Source of the DNA: an uncultured Blautia sp.
Lineage (GTDB): Bacteria; Bacillota; Clostridia; Lachnospirales; Lachnospiraceae
Assembly: GCA_900547685.1 (NCBI GenBank)
Contig: URHS01000010.1
Span: 1 to 57,525 of the forward strand
Reading direction: 5' to 3'
DNA length: 57,525 nt
Within the stretch, counting starts at the first letter, position 1. Every line of letters begins with the position of its first letter. Shown piece by piece: positions 18,382 to 25,998 of the stretch. The notes under the pieces were generated by a model. It was not told the DNA's origin. It did not search any database and saw only the letters and a list, made by a program, of their open reading frames with translations. The position numbers and the translations under genes are program-made.

Positions 18382-19434
18382 TTATTTCCAGTTTGCAAGT
18401 TCTTCCCGAAGCACAGATAAAAGCTCTGCCTCCGGAACTTTTTTTACAATTTCTCCTTTTTTAATTAAAAGACCTTCGCCCTTACCTCCTGCAATACCGA
18501 TATCTGCTTCTTTTGCTTCTCCCGGACCGTTTACCACACAACCCATAACTGCCACTTTAATATCAAGAGGGAACTCCTGCACCATAGTTTCCACCTGATT
18601 TGCCAGTCTGATTAAATCAATTTTTGTTCTTCCGCAGGTTGGACAGGATACAACTTCAATTCCACCCTTTCTGAGATTTAAAGTTTTTAAAATTCGTTTT
18701 GCTGATTTGATTTCTTCTACCGGTTCACCGGTCAAGGATACACGGATGGTATCACCGATTCCCTGATACAGAATAATCCCCAGACCTACGGCTGATTTGA
18801 TATTTCCCGAATATAAGGTTCCTGCCTCTGTAATACCTACATGCAGAGGATAATTCGTTTGCTCTGCCAGCAATTCATGAGCTTTTACGCACATCATAAC
18901 ATCCGATGATTTAATACTGATTACCAGATTATCATACCCTAAATCTTCAATGATTTTCACTTTATCAAGAGCACTTTCCACCAGACCTTCTGCTGTCACC
19001 CCGTGGTATTTTTCCACAAGTTCTTTCTCTAAGGAGCCACTGTTTACCCCTACACGAATTGGAATATTCCTCTCTTTTGCAACGTCTACTACTGCTTTTA
19101 TTTTCTCAATACCACCGATATTTCCCGGATTAATACGGATTTTATCTGCACCATTTTCCATAGCAGCGATGGCCATTTTATAATCAAAATGAATATCTGC
19201 CACCAAAGGAATATGAATTCTCTTTTTAATCTCTTTCAAAGCTTCTGCAGCCTCTAAAGTAGGTACTGTGCATCTGACAATCTCACATCCTGCTGCCTCT
19301 AATGCCAGTATCTGCTGTACAGTTGCCTCTACATCTTCTGTCCTTGTATTCGTCATGGACTGTATTAAAATGGGGTTTCCTCCACCAATTTTTTTATCTC
19401 CAATCTGAACAACTTTTGTATGATCACGATACAT
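18382..19434 (-). CDS. ispG: 4-hydroxy-3-methylbut-2-enyl diphosphate synthase
   Basis: 350 residues. IspG (GcpE) converts MEcPP to HMBPP in the MEP isoprenoid pathway using a [4Fe-4S] cluster. The cluster motif is visible: SCPTCGRTK (two Cys) near residue 263 and MGCVVNGPGEA (third Cys) near 300, with the N-terminal TIM-barrel start VQIGDKKIGGGNPILIQSMT. It lies between a TelA-like gene and polC. In other Clostridia ispG often follows dxr and rseP; those genes are not here. Confidence 0.96.
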   Translation of the reverse strand: MYRDHTKVVQIGDKKIGGGNPILIQSMTNTRTEDVEATVQQILALEAAGCEIVRCTVPTLEAAEALKEIKKRIHIPLVADIHFDYKMAIAAMENGADKIRINPGNIGGIEKIKAVVDVAKERNIPIRVGVNSGSLEKELVEKYHGVTAEGLVESALDKVKIIEDLGYDNLVISIKSSDVMMCVKAHELLAEQTNYPLHVGITEAGTLYSGNIKSAVGLGIILYQGIGDTIRVSLTGEPVEEIKSAKRILKTLNLRKGGIEVVSCPTCGRTKIDLIRLANQVETMVQEFPLDIKVAVMGCVVNGPGEAKEADIGIAGGKGEGLLIKKGEIVKKVPEAELLSVLREELANWK

Positions 19435-19448
19435 AAAGACACCTCCAA

Positions 19449-20591
19449 TTAGTGATTAATCTGCAGTAATTTCTGTTTCAGTTCACCTTCCAGACGATAC
19501 ATCTCAGCTTCTGCAGCACGTCTTTTTTCTCTGCCTTCTCTCTGGATATTCATAACTTCGTCAAAAGTGCTGATTAAGGACTCATTTGTTTTCTGAAGAG
19601 TTTCAATATCTACAATTCCTCTTTCAGACTCCTTGGCAGCTTCTACGGTAGCCATTTTTAAGGTCTGTGCATTTTTCTGTAATAATGCATTTGTCATATC
19701 GGTTACTTCCCTTTGTGCTTTTGCGGCTTCTGTGGAATGTGCCACGCCAAGAGCAATTACCATCTGACTTTTCCAAAGGGGAATGGTATTTACAATCGTA
19801 GACTGAATTTTCTCTGCCATGAGGGTGTCATTTCCCTGCACCAGACGAATCTGTGGGGCTGTCTGCACCGCAATCATACGTGTCAGCTCTAAATCGTGGA
19901 TTTTCTTTTCAAAACGTTCACACAGGGAATCTAAATCTTTTGCAGCCTGTGCGTCTTCCGGAAGGCCGCTTACCTGTGCTTTTGTCATAAGCTGAGGCAG
20001 TTCTGTCGCACGAATTTCTTCCAGCTTTTTCTTTCCTGCCAGAATATACATAGACAGCTCTTTAAAATAGTTTAAGTTTAATGCGTACATTTTATCCATA
20101 ATTGCCGCATCTTTCATAAGCTGTATCTGATGTTTTTCCAGTGTTTCCACAATTTTATTTACATTTGCTTCTGCTTTGGAATACTTATTCTTCATGGCTT
20201 CTAACTTATTGGCTCCCTTTTTGAAAAAGCCCATGATACCTTTGCGTTCTTCTTCTGCATCAAAGTTTTTCAATTCGGTAACTACATCCTCCAGAAGATC
20301 TCCAACTTCACCTAAGTCCTTTGTTCTTACCTTTTCTAACGCATCTTCTGAAAAATCTGCCATTTTCTTCTGTGTGCCTGCACCATACTGCAAAATTGCG
20401 GCTGAATTTCTAATGTCAATCTGACGTGCAAAGTCATCTACAATTTTTCTCTCTTCATCAGATAAAATACTGTCATCCATCTCAGCCTTTGCCGGTTCTT
20501 CTTTCTTTACCTCTGCCACAGGAGCCTGTTCCTGTAAAGGCTCAAAAGTAAGGGTAGGTGTGACTGTAAAATCTTTTAATTCATCGCTCAT
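19449..20591 (-). CDS. TelA-like toxic-anion-resistance family protein
   Basis: 380 residues, soluble, largely alpha-helical and rich in charged residues, with the hallmarks of the TelA family (tellurite resistance; B. subtilis YceH): conserved central helices such as GFFKKGANKLEAMKNKYSKA and NTIPLWKSQMVIALG, and a C-terminal coiled-coil tail. Family members are tied to stress or envelope phenotypes and their biochemistry is unclear. Four nt separate it from the upstream XpaC-like gene, a known pairing. No Gly-rich metal site is visible. Confident family call, unknown function. Confidence 0.85.
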   Translation of the reverse strand: MSDELKDFTVTPTLTFEPLQEQAPVAEVKKEEPAKAEMDDSILSDEERKIVDDFARQIDIRNSAAILQYGAGTQKKMADFSEDALEKVRTKDLGEVGDLLEDVVTELKNFDAEEERKGIMGFFKKGANKLEAMKNKYSKAEANVNKIVETLEKHQIQLMKDAAIMDKMYALNLNYFKELSMYILAGKKKLEEIRATELPQLMTKAQVSGLPEDAQAAKDLDSLCERFEKKIHDLELTRMIAVQTAPQIRLVQGNDTLMAEKIQSTIVNTIPLWKSQMVIALGVAHSTEAAKAQREVTDMTNALLQKNAQTLKMATVEAAKESERGIVDIETLQKTNESLISTFDEVMNIQREGREKRRAAEAEMYRLEGELKQKLLQINH

Positions 20592-20594
20592 AAT

Positions 20595-21797
20595 TTAATT
20601 ATCCTTTCCCTGAAAATTATTTCCCTCTGTAAGTCCCTCCTGGGCAAACATGGTCTTTAAAACAGATATATCGGATGATACATCCCATGCGGTTTCTTTA
20701 TAAAAGCTGTCCAGCAGATTTTCAAAAGCAATGTTAATTGTGTCTAATGTATTTTCAATTTCCTGTTTCGCAGTTTTAATATTTTCTCCCTGCATATCCT
20801 GCTTATCTAATTCTTCATAAGCATTCAAAAGTTTCATAGTAGTAGGAAGATAGTAGTCCATAAACTTATGTAGATCATTAATAAGTTCCGGATGCTTTTC
20901 TACACGCTGAAAAATTCTGCGAATCACATTTTCCAAGTGATAGATTTTATTGGATATCTCTACTCCCGGAATGGCATCGTTGCTTCTTCTGATTTCTTCT
21001 ATATAACGATTACCTTCTTCAATCACTTTTTTCACATCCTCAGAAAGCTGTGTCTTCGGTCTTTGTGCTTCTTCTGCCATTCTTTCTTCCATGTTTCTCT
21101 CAGTCTCTATATACTGTTCATAAGCATCATCTGTCGCCATAAAGCATAAGCCCTTTTTATCCAGATGTCCTTCTAAAAACATTCGTTTATCAATCATTTT
21201 CTTTAAATCTTTACGTACAAATTTTTCTGATTTTCTAACACTCTTTGCCAAATCTTTTACATTTGCATAAGGTTTTCCATTTAATGTTTTTACATAAGAA
21301 CGAAATCTCTTAATTTTCTTTCTTAAACGGTTTCCACAAATGCCCATAATCGCACTAAGCGCCATAGCAGGAAGGAAAATCATCATTACTGTACCGATTT
21401 TAGAAGCAATACTTCCTATAAAAAGAGATAAAATCCCCAATACCCCCACTGTCACGCCAAACATAATCGTAAGAGCAATTCCCAATGTAGTAAAAAGAAG
21501 GCCCAATGCCTTTGCTCCGTTTGTATTGACAAATAGGGCAAATTCCTCTCTGGCTTCCTTCATTCGCTGTTTTTGTGAAGGACTTCGATATCCTCCAAAA
21601 GGTCTGTAACTATACTTATTACTATAAGCATTTCCTGCCCTTTTCATACTCTGTGCAACATTTCCAAGCGCACTGTCCAAAGTAGCACCTAAATCTCTGT
21701 TTAAAGCGCTGAAATCTCCACTGTTAATTGCGTGCTGAACAATATCCTTCACATCTCTCCCCAGATTATTCCAATCGTTCACCGGCATGTCATTCAC
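20595..21797 (-). CDS. XpaC-like membrane protein with an embedded winged-helix-like segment
   Basis: 400 residues, matching the family annotated as 5-bromo-4-chloroindolyl phosphate hydrolysis (XpaC); that name comes from an old plate phenotype. The N-terminal 95 residues are soluble; two or three hydrophobic segments lie around 98-160. Next comes a small segment (about 180-225: VKDLAKSVRKSEKFVRKDLKKM, then MFLEGHLD) that reads like a winged helix, then a long helical tail to the C-terminus. First gene of an operon with telA-like, ispG and polC. GGAG lies 3 nt before the chosen ATG; the in-frame ATG at 21788 is an alternative. Confidence 0.75.
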   Translation of the reverse strand: MNDMPVNDWNNLGRDVKDIVQHAINSGDFSALNRDLGATLDSALGNVAQSMKRAGNAYSNKYSYRPFGGYRSPSQKQRMKEAREEFALFVNTNGAKALGLLFTTLGIALTIMFGVTVGVLGILSLFIGSIASKIGTVMMIFLPAMALSAIMGICGNRLRKKIKRFRSYVKTLNGKPYANVKDLAKSVRKSEKFVRKDLKKMIDKRMFLEGHLDKKGLCFMATDDAYEQYIETERNMEERMAEEAQRPKTQLSEDVKKVIEEGNRYIEEIRRSNDAIPGVEISNKIYHLENVIRRIFQRVEKHPELINDLHKFMDYYLPTTMKLLNAYEELDKQDMQGENIKTAKQEIENTLDTINIAFENLLDSFYKETAWDVSSDISVLKTMFAQEGLTEGNNFQGKDN

Positions 21798-21847
21798 TCC
21801 TATTCTAACAGTCCAATTTTACCAACCCGTGATTACTGTTTCTTTAA

Positions 21848-21876
21848 ATTATATATGAAAGATTGTAAAAAAGCAA
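21848..21876 (-). promoter_or_regulatory. Promoter of the xpaC-telA-ispG-polC operon
   Basis: TTGCTT (21876-21871), 17-nt spacer, TATAAT (21853-21848) on the minus strand, about 50 nt before the first gene. Confidence 0.65.
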
Positions 21877-21887
21877 CGGAACATCTC

Positions 21888-21916
21888 TTGCAATTCACAC
21901 GTTAAAGTTTTATAAT
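21888..21916 (+). promoter_or_regulatory. Promoter of ilvE
   Basis: TTGCAA (21888-21893), 17-nt spacer, TATAAT (21911-21916). The leader to the start codon is short (about 50 nt), too short for a T-box. Confidence 0.7.
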
Positions 21917-21975
21917 GTTAAAAAATTACATAAAAGCTGTTTTCGCTCAGCTATGCAGCAGAATGGAGGATGAAA

Positions 21976-23001
21976 ATGGATAAAAAGAATATTGATTGGA
22001 AAAATCTTGGATTTGGCTATATGCAGACAGACTACCGCTACGTATCCAATTTCAAAGAGGGAAAATGGGATGATGGCGCTCTGACAACAGATGCCAATGT
22101 AGTTATTAACGAATGTGCTGGTGTACTGCAATACGCCCAAACTGTCTTCGAAGGATTAAAAGCATATACCACAAAAGATGGAAAAATTGTAACCTTTCGC
22201 CCTGATTTAAATGCCCAGCGTATGGTGGATTCTGCAAATCGACTGGAAATGCCACCATTTCCTGCTGAAAGATTTCTTGATGCAGTGGCTAAAACAGTAA
22301 AAGCAAATTCTGCTTTTGTTCCTCCTTATGGTTCCGGTGCTTCTCTGTATATCCGACCATATATGTTTGGAGCAAATCCCGTTATCGGTGTAAAACCTGC
22401 AGATGAATATCAATTCCGTGTATTTACCACACCCGTAGGCCCCTACTTTAAGGGTGGTGTAAAACCACTCACTTTAAGAGTCAGCGATTTTGACAGAGCT
22501 GCTCCTTGTGGAACAGGTCATATTAAAGCAGGACTCAACTACGCTATGAGTATGCATGCAATTGTAGATGCACATAAAGAAGGTTATGATGAAAACCTGT
22601 ATTTAGATGCAGCAACAAGAACAAAGGTAGAAGAAACAGGCGGTGCAAACTTTATCTTTATCACAAAAGATGAAAAAGTAGTCACACCAAAATCCAACAG
22701 TATTCTTCCTTCTATTACACGCCGTTCTCTCCTTCAGGTCGCAAAAGATTATCTTGGGCTGGAAGCCGAAGAAAGAGAAGTTTATCTGGATGAGCTGCAA
22801 GACTTTGCAGAATGTGGCTTGTGCGGAACTGCTGCTGTAATCTCACCAGTAGGCAAAATTGTAGACCACGGAAAAGAAATTTGCTTCCCAAGCGGTATGG
22901 AGTCCATGGGCGAAGTAACAAAACAGTTATATGACACCCTTACCGGCATTCAGATGGGAACAATCGAAGCTCCGAAAGACTGGATCTATGTGATCGAATA
23001 A
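21976..23001 (+). CDS. ilvE: Branched-chain amino acid aminotransferase
   Basis: About 341 residues, fold type IV PLP aminotransferase. It interconverts leucine, isoleucine or valine and their 2-oxo acids with 2-oxoglutarate/glutamate. Motifs: GVLQYAQTVFEGLKAY, RPDLNAQRM, the Schiff-base lysine in GHIKAGLNYA (near 194), EETGGANFIFI and CGTAAVISPVG. The size and motifs fit the longer IlvE type (about 340-360 residues). GGAGG directly precedes an ATG at 21970; the ATG at 21976 has the proper 6-nt spacing and is preferred. Single-gene transcript with its own promoter and terminator. Confidence 0.94.
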   Translation: MDKKNIDWKNLGFGYMQTDYRYVSNFKEGKWDDGALTTDANVVINECAGVLQYAQTVFEGLKAYTTKDGKIVTFRPDLNAQRMVDSANRLEMPPFPAERFLDAVAKTVKANSAFVPPYGSGASLYIRPYMFGANPVIGVKPADEYQFRVFTTPVGPYFKGGVKPLTLRVSDFDRAAPCGTGHIKAGLNYAMSMHAIVDAHKEGYDENLYLDAATRTKVEETGGANFIFITKDEKVVTPKSNSILPSITRRSLLQVAKDYLGLEAEEREVYLDELQDFAECGLCGTAAVISPVGKIVDHGKEICFPSGMESMGEVTKQLYDTLTGIQMGTIEAPKDWIYVIE

Positions 23002-23019
23002 ATTTTCTATAAACTGAAA

Positions 23020-23066
23020 AACACCGGCAATCCTGTAGAATACTATCTACAAGATTGTCGGTGTTC
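23020..23066 (+). terminator. Terminator of ilvE
   Basis: About 19-bp imperfect stem (arms 23020-23039 and 23046-23066) followed by a T-rich stretch. Confidence 0.85.
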
Positions 23067-23097
23067 TTTACTTTTCTACCTTATAATTGAATATCTC

Positions 23098-23214
23098 CTA
23101 AATTTCTATTGCTCCATCTGCATTCAGATAATATGAAGTTCCAGAATTTCCCTTCCAGTTAATTTTTTTCTGTCCATCTTCATAGTATTCCCAACTATTT
23201 TCTGTTTTCTCATT
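23098..23214 (-). pseudogene. In-frame coding-like remnant after the darA stop codon
   Basis: Directly after the darA TAA the same frame stays open for 38 more codons to a TAG. The peptide reads as coding (WEYYEDGQKKINW, then SYYLNADGAIEI), like a small Trp/Tyr-Gly beta repeat from a secreted protein. It has no start codon of its own. It could be the leftover end of a lost gene or a readthrough extension; chance is also possible. Confidence 0.3.
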
Positions 23215-23553
23215 TTATAACTTAATAAACTGTTCTACATTCACAATAAATACAGTTGCCCCACCAACCTCAATCGTTACCGGCGGAGCTGCATAGCCCA
23301 TAACAGGTCCTTTTGAACCGGCAGAATAAGCAGGATTCATCATGACTTCCTGACGTCTGGAGCATTCTTCTTTAATAATTTGAAGAACAGTATCTACCTG
23401 TTCATCTTCTGTACCAATCATCAGTGTCGCATTTCCTTTACGCAAAAATCCACCTGTACTGGAAAGCTTTGTTACACTGATTTTTTCTTTATTTAATCGC
23501 TCTATTACAAACCCCTCATCTTCTTTTCGTACAATAGCAAAAATCATTTTCAT
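23215..23553 (-). CDS. darA: Cyclic-di-AMP receptor, PII-like (DarA/PstA)
   Basis: 112 residues, ferredoxin-like PII fold. The family binds the second messenger c-di-AMP as a trimer. Visible landmarks: N-terminal MKMIFAIVRKEDEG, the STGGFLRKGNATLMIG nucleotide-binding turn (about residues 32-47), and the mobile loop region SRRQEV...YAAPPVTIEVGGATVFIV. AAGGAGG precedes the ATG by about 10 nt. No c-di-AMP cyclase gene lies in this window. Targets of DarA are unknown in most species. Confidence 0.93.
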   Translation of the reverse strand: MKMIFAIVRKEDEGFVIERLNKEKISVTKLSSTGGFLRKGNATLMIGTEDEQVDTVLQIIKEECSRRQEVMMNPAYSAGSKGPVMGYAAPPVTIEVGGATVFIVNVEQFIKL

Positions 23554-23774
23554 AAAGCAATTACCTCCTTATCATTAAGTCACCTTTGTGCAAGTTTTCC
23601 TATTATTTGCACTGTGTAGAAGTATTGTACCATAATTCTCAAAATATTTCTACATTTACTAAAATTGAAACAGATTTAAACCTACTCCCCCCTCAAATTG
23701 TCTATCTTCTCTGCCGTCAAGCCACGTCAAGCGCGGTCGCTTGCGACAGATCCTTGCGGAGCACTATGAAATAA

Positions 23775-23812
23775 AAAATGCAGTTCACTTCCTAAGAAAT
23801 GAACTGCATTTT
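23775..23812 (-). terminator. Terminator of the tRNA-Gly transcript
   Basis: Perfect 13-bp stem (arms 23775-23787 and 23800-23812) about 20 nt past the tRNA 3' end, with a T-run on the minus strand. Confidence 0.85.
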
Positions 23813-23832
23813 CTTATTTTTTGCAATAAAAA

Positions 23833-23905
23833 AGCGCGAGACGGGACTCGAACCCGCGGCCTCGACCTTGGCAAGGTCGCGCTCCACCAACTGAGCCACT
23901 CGCGC
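23833..23905 (-). tRNA. tRNA-Gly (anticodon GCC)
   Basis: 73 nt forming a full cloverleaf. The acceptor stem pairs GCGCGAG with CTCGCGC, the anticodon stem CGACC pairs with GGTCG around the loop TTGCCAA, and the T-arm reads GCGGGTTCGAGTCCCGT. The anticodon GCC reads GGC/GGU glycine codons. CCA is not encoded, so the tail must be added by nucleotidyltransferase. Strong own promoter and terminator; not in a tRNA cluster. Confidence 0.97.
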
Positions 23906-23940
23906 ATATCGTGTTGAAATATCTCTCAAGCACGAAATAT

Positions 23941-23969
23941 AATATACTATATGTTTCCGTATATGTCAA
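23941..23969 (-). promoter_or_regulatory. Strong promoter of tRNA-Gly
   Basis: Consensus TTGACA (23969-23964), 17-nt spacer, TATATT (23946-23941), about 35 nt before the tRNA 5' end. Confidence 0.85.
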
Positions 23970-23997
23970 TACTTTTTTTAAATTTTTTTTATTTTTT

Positions 23998-24762
23998 TCA
24001 TGTACGCAAAATTGCACTTAACACATACTGATTATTAGGAAAATTCTTATGAGTAATATCCTCTAATCGAATTAAATCTACATCCAGCCAGAGTTCCTCT
24101 GCTACTACCATTAAATGAGAAAACATAACTCCAAAGTTCATTTCCTCATATTTGCCCAGATGATTTAAATTATGCTTCTTGGCAAACACGTGAATACGAT
24201 TGTCGTATACCACAAACCGCCATGGCTGGCTGTTATAACTGGAAGGCGCCAGACGCGCTGCTTCTAAAAGTTGTTTTATCCACTGTCTTGGAACTTCCTT
24301 ATATACACAAAGTTCTTTTAAATCCATGCGTTTTGCATCCACCGGCTTTCTGGTGTAACTGCCCTTACTTTTTCCAAATGCCATGGTAATCATAAATTTC
24401 AAATCACCCTTATGTGGATTTCCAATTTTGGGTTTTACACTTCCTAAAAAGCATGTTCCCAGACCTTTGGTACATAAAAACAGGGCAATCTGCTCCATAA
24501 TATATCCTGCATTCATCTGAGCCAAGTCTTTTTCTTCCGAGTAAAATACAATATAATAAGGCGCTTTTACACCTAAAAAATGCATTCTTTTATTTTGCCC
24601 TTTTGTATTATCTATAATAGAAATCTCTGTACGAATACCCGGATTTAATCCTTCAATCTGTTCGTAAAACTCCTGTATCTCCTGCAGTATTTCAGAAGAT
24701 ATTGCTTCCATCTCATAATTTCGTACTGACTTTCTTAAAAAAATAGCTTCGTATAAATTCAT
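23998..24762 (-). CDS. Nitroreductase-family protein (TM1586-like)
   Basis: 254 residues from the chosen ATG. FMN-binding nitroreductase fold: LRKSVRNYE at the N-terminus, and APSSYNSQPWRFVVYDNRIHVF (split: APSSYNSQPWRF then VVYDN), the phosphate/FMN-binding stretch, near residue 180. Two half-modules in one chain are typical of the TM1586-like subgroup. Substrate unknown; the family reduces quinones or nitro compounds or acts on flavins. AAAGGTGAG stands just before the ATG at 24762; an upstream in-frame ATG (24819) lies inside the promoter and is rejected. Confidence 0.82.
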   Translation of the reverse strand: MNLYEAIFLRKSVRNYEMEAISSEILQEIQEFYEQIEGLNPGIRTEISIIDNTKGQNKRMHFLGVKAPYYIVFYSEEKDLAQMNAGYIMEQIALFLCTKGLGTCFLGSVKPKIGNPHKGDLKFMITMAFGKSKGSYTRKPVDAKRMDLKELCVYKEVPRQWIKQLLEAARLAPSSYNSQPWRFVVYDNRIHVFAKKHNLNHLGKYEEMNFGVMFSHLMVVAEELWLDVDLIRLEDITHKNFPNNQYVLSAILRT

Positions 24763-24791
24763 ATTCTCACCTTTAATCTCTATGTAACAAT

Positions 24792-24819
24792 ATTGTAACA
24801 TATAAATTTTGAAATGCAA
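24792..24819 (-). promoter_or_regulatory. Probable promoter of the nitroreductase gene
   Basis: TTGCAT (24819-24814), 16-nt spacer, TACAAT (24797-24792) on the minus strand. Confidence 0.5.
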
Positions 24820-24841
24820 TAATTTTTTTCTAAAATTTCTA

Positions 24842-24897
24842 TTGACAAATTCTTACAAGATTTGTATTGTTGTACTAATCAAATAATACAATAATAC
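24842..24897 (+). promoter_or_regulatory. Promoter and likely autoregulatory operator of the GntR-ABC operon
   Basis: TTGACA (24842-24847), 17-nt spacer, TATTGT (24865-24870). Over the -10 box lies an inverted repeat with 11-nt arms (24864-24874, GTATTGTTGTA; 24887-24897, TACAATAATAC) matching at 10 of 11 positions. YtrA-type GntR repressors bind palindromes at their own promoters, so this is the expected operator (inference). Confidence 0.65.
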
Positions 24898-24928
24898 AGT
24901 TTATTACTGATACAGGAGGTGTTTACAA

Positions 24929-25300
24929 ATGTCTTGGAACTTAAACCCTGAGTATCCCATTTACACTCAGATTATGGAGCATATTACTTCTGATATTATA
25001 TCAGGAACTTATGCTCCCGGTTCAAAACTCCCCTCTGTTCGTGAATTGGCTCAAATTGCCGGAGTTAATCCCAATACCATGCAAAAAGCCCTTTCCGAAC
25101 TGGAGCATACAGGACTTTTATACAGTCAGAGAACCAGCGGTCGATTTATCACGGAGGATTTATCTATGATTGAACAGGTTAAAATACAAATTGCATCCCA
25201 GCAAGTGAAAGAATTTCTTCAAAAAATGGAACATCTGGGCTACAATAAACAAACTATTATTCAGCTTATTGAAAAGATTCAAGTTAAGGAGGAAGAATGA
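24929..25300 (+). CDS. GntR-family (YtrA-type) transcriptional repressor
   Basis: 123 residues: an N-terminal winged helix (about 8-76; PIYTQIMEHITSDIISG, SKLPSVRELAQIAGVNPNTMQKAL) and a short helical C-terminal dimerisation tail with no ligand domain, which is the YtrA subfamily. These regulators usually repress an ABC transporter operon that they lead. Its stop overlaps the ATPase start (ATGA). AGGAGG precedes the ATG. It probably acts on the palindrome in its own promoter. The inducer may be an antibiotic or envelope stress; not shown here. Confidence 0.9.
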   Translation: MSWNLNPEYPIYTQIMEHITSDIISGTYAPGSKLPSVRELAQIAGVNPNTMQKALSELEHTGLLYSQRTSGRFITEDLSMIEQVKIQIASQQVKEFLQKMEHLGYNKQTIIQLIEKIQVKEEE

Positions 25301-25998
25301 TGAACCCTATTTTAGAATGCCGCAATCTTACAAAATGTTATGATAATAAAATTGCTCTGAATAAAATAAATCTTTCCTTGGAACGCGGTAAGATTATCGG
25401 ACTTTTAGGGCCAAACGGCAGCGGAAAAACCACACTGATTAAATTATTAAATGGACTTCTTGTTCCTACAGAAGGCTCTATTTTCGTAGACGGACATACA
25501 CCCGGAATAGAAACGAAAAAAATTGTTTCTTATCTTCCGGAACGCACTTATCTCTCTATGCACATGCGAGTTTCTGAAATTATTAACTATTTTGCTGATT
25601 TTTACAGCGATTTTGACAGAAGCCGCGCTTACGATATGTTAAAACATCTGAATATCAATCCAGGAGATCGTTTACGTACAATGTCAAAGGGAACAAAAGA
25701 AAAAATCCAACTCATTCTTGTTATGAGCCGCAGAGCAAGTCTATATTGTCTGGATGAGCCAATCGCCGGAGTAGATCCTGCTGCCAGAGATTACATTCTT
25801 TCTACTATACTGAATAATTATGATGAAAATGCAACCATTCTTATTTCTACGCATTTAATTTCCGATGTAGAAAATATTTTAGATGACGTAGTATTTATCC
25901 AAAATGGCCAAATCCGTCTGTCCGACAGTGTAGACAATATTCGTTTTAATCAGGGAAAATCCGTAGATACTTTATTTAGGGAGGTATTCAAATATTAA
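25297..25998 (+). CDS. ABC transporter ATP-binding protein
   Basis: 233 residues. Walker A is GPNGSGKTT (about residues 39-47) and Walker B is LYCLDEP; the ABC signature is degenerate (MSKGTKEK), as in the YtrB/BcrA-type exporters linked to GntR regulators. It also has the Q-loop/lid region and the H-loop ISTHL. It pairs with the following membrane protein to make an exporter. AAGGAGG precedes the ATG and the gene overlaps the regulator by 4 nt. Confidence 0.92.
   Translation: MMNPILECRNLTKCYDNKIALNKINLSLERGKIIGLLGPNGSGKTTLIKLLNGLLVPTEGSIFVDGHTPGIETKKIVSYLPERTYLSMHMRVSEIINYFADFYSDFDRSRAYDMLKHLNINPGDRLRTMSKGTKEKIQLILVMSRRASLYCLDEPIAGVDPAARDYILSTILNNYDENATILISTHLISDVENILDDVVFIQNGQIRLSDSVDNIRFNQGKSVDTLFREVFKY

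Noticed and set aside
21900..21975. T-box or leucine attenuator before ilvE
   Set aside because: Leader from promoter to start is about 50 nt with no conserved T-box sequence or terminator stem.
23814..24017. Open frame running through the tRNA-Gly gene
   Set aside because: Reads the tRNA itself; the tRNA cloverleaf, promoter and terminator explain the sequence.
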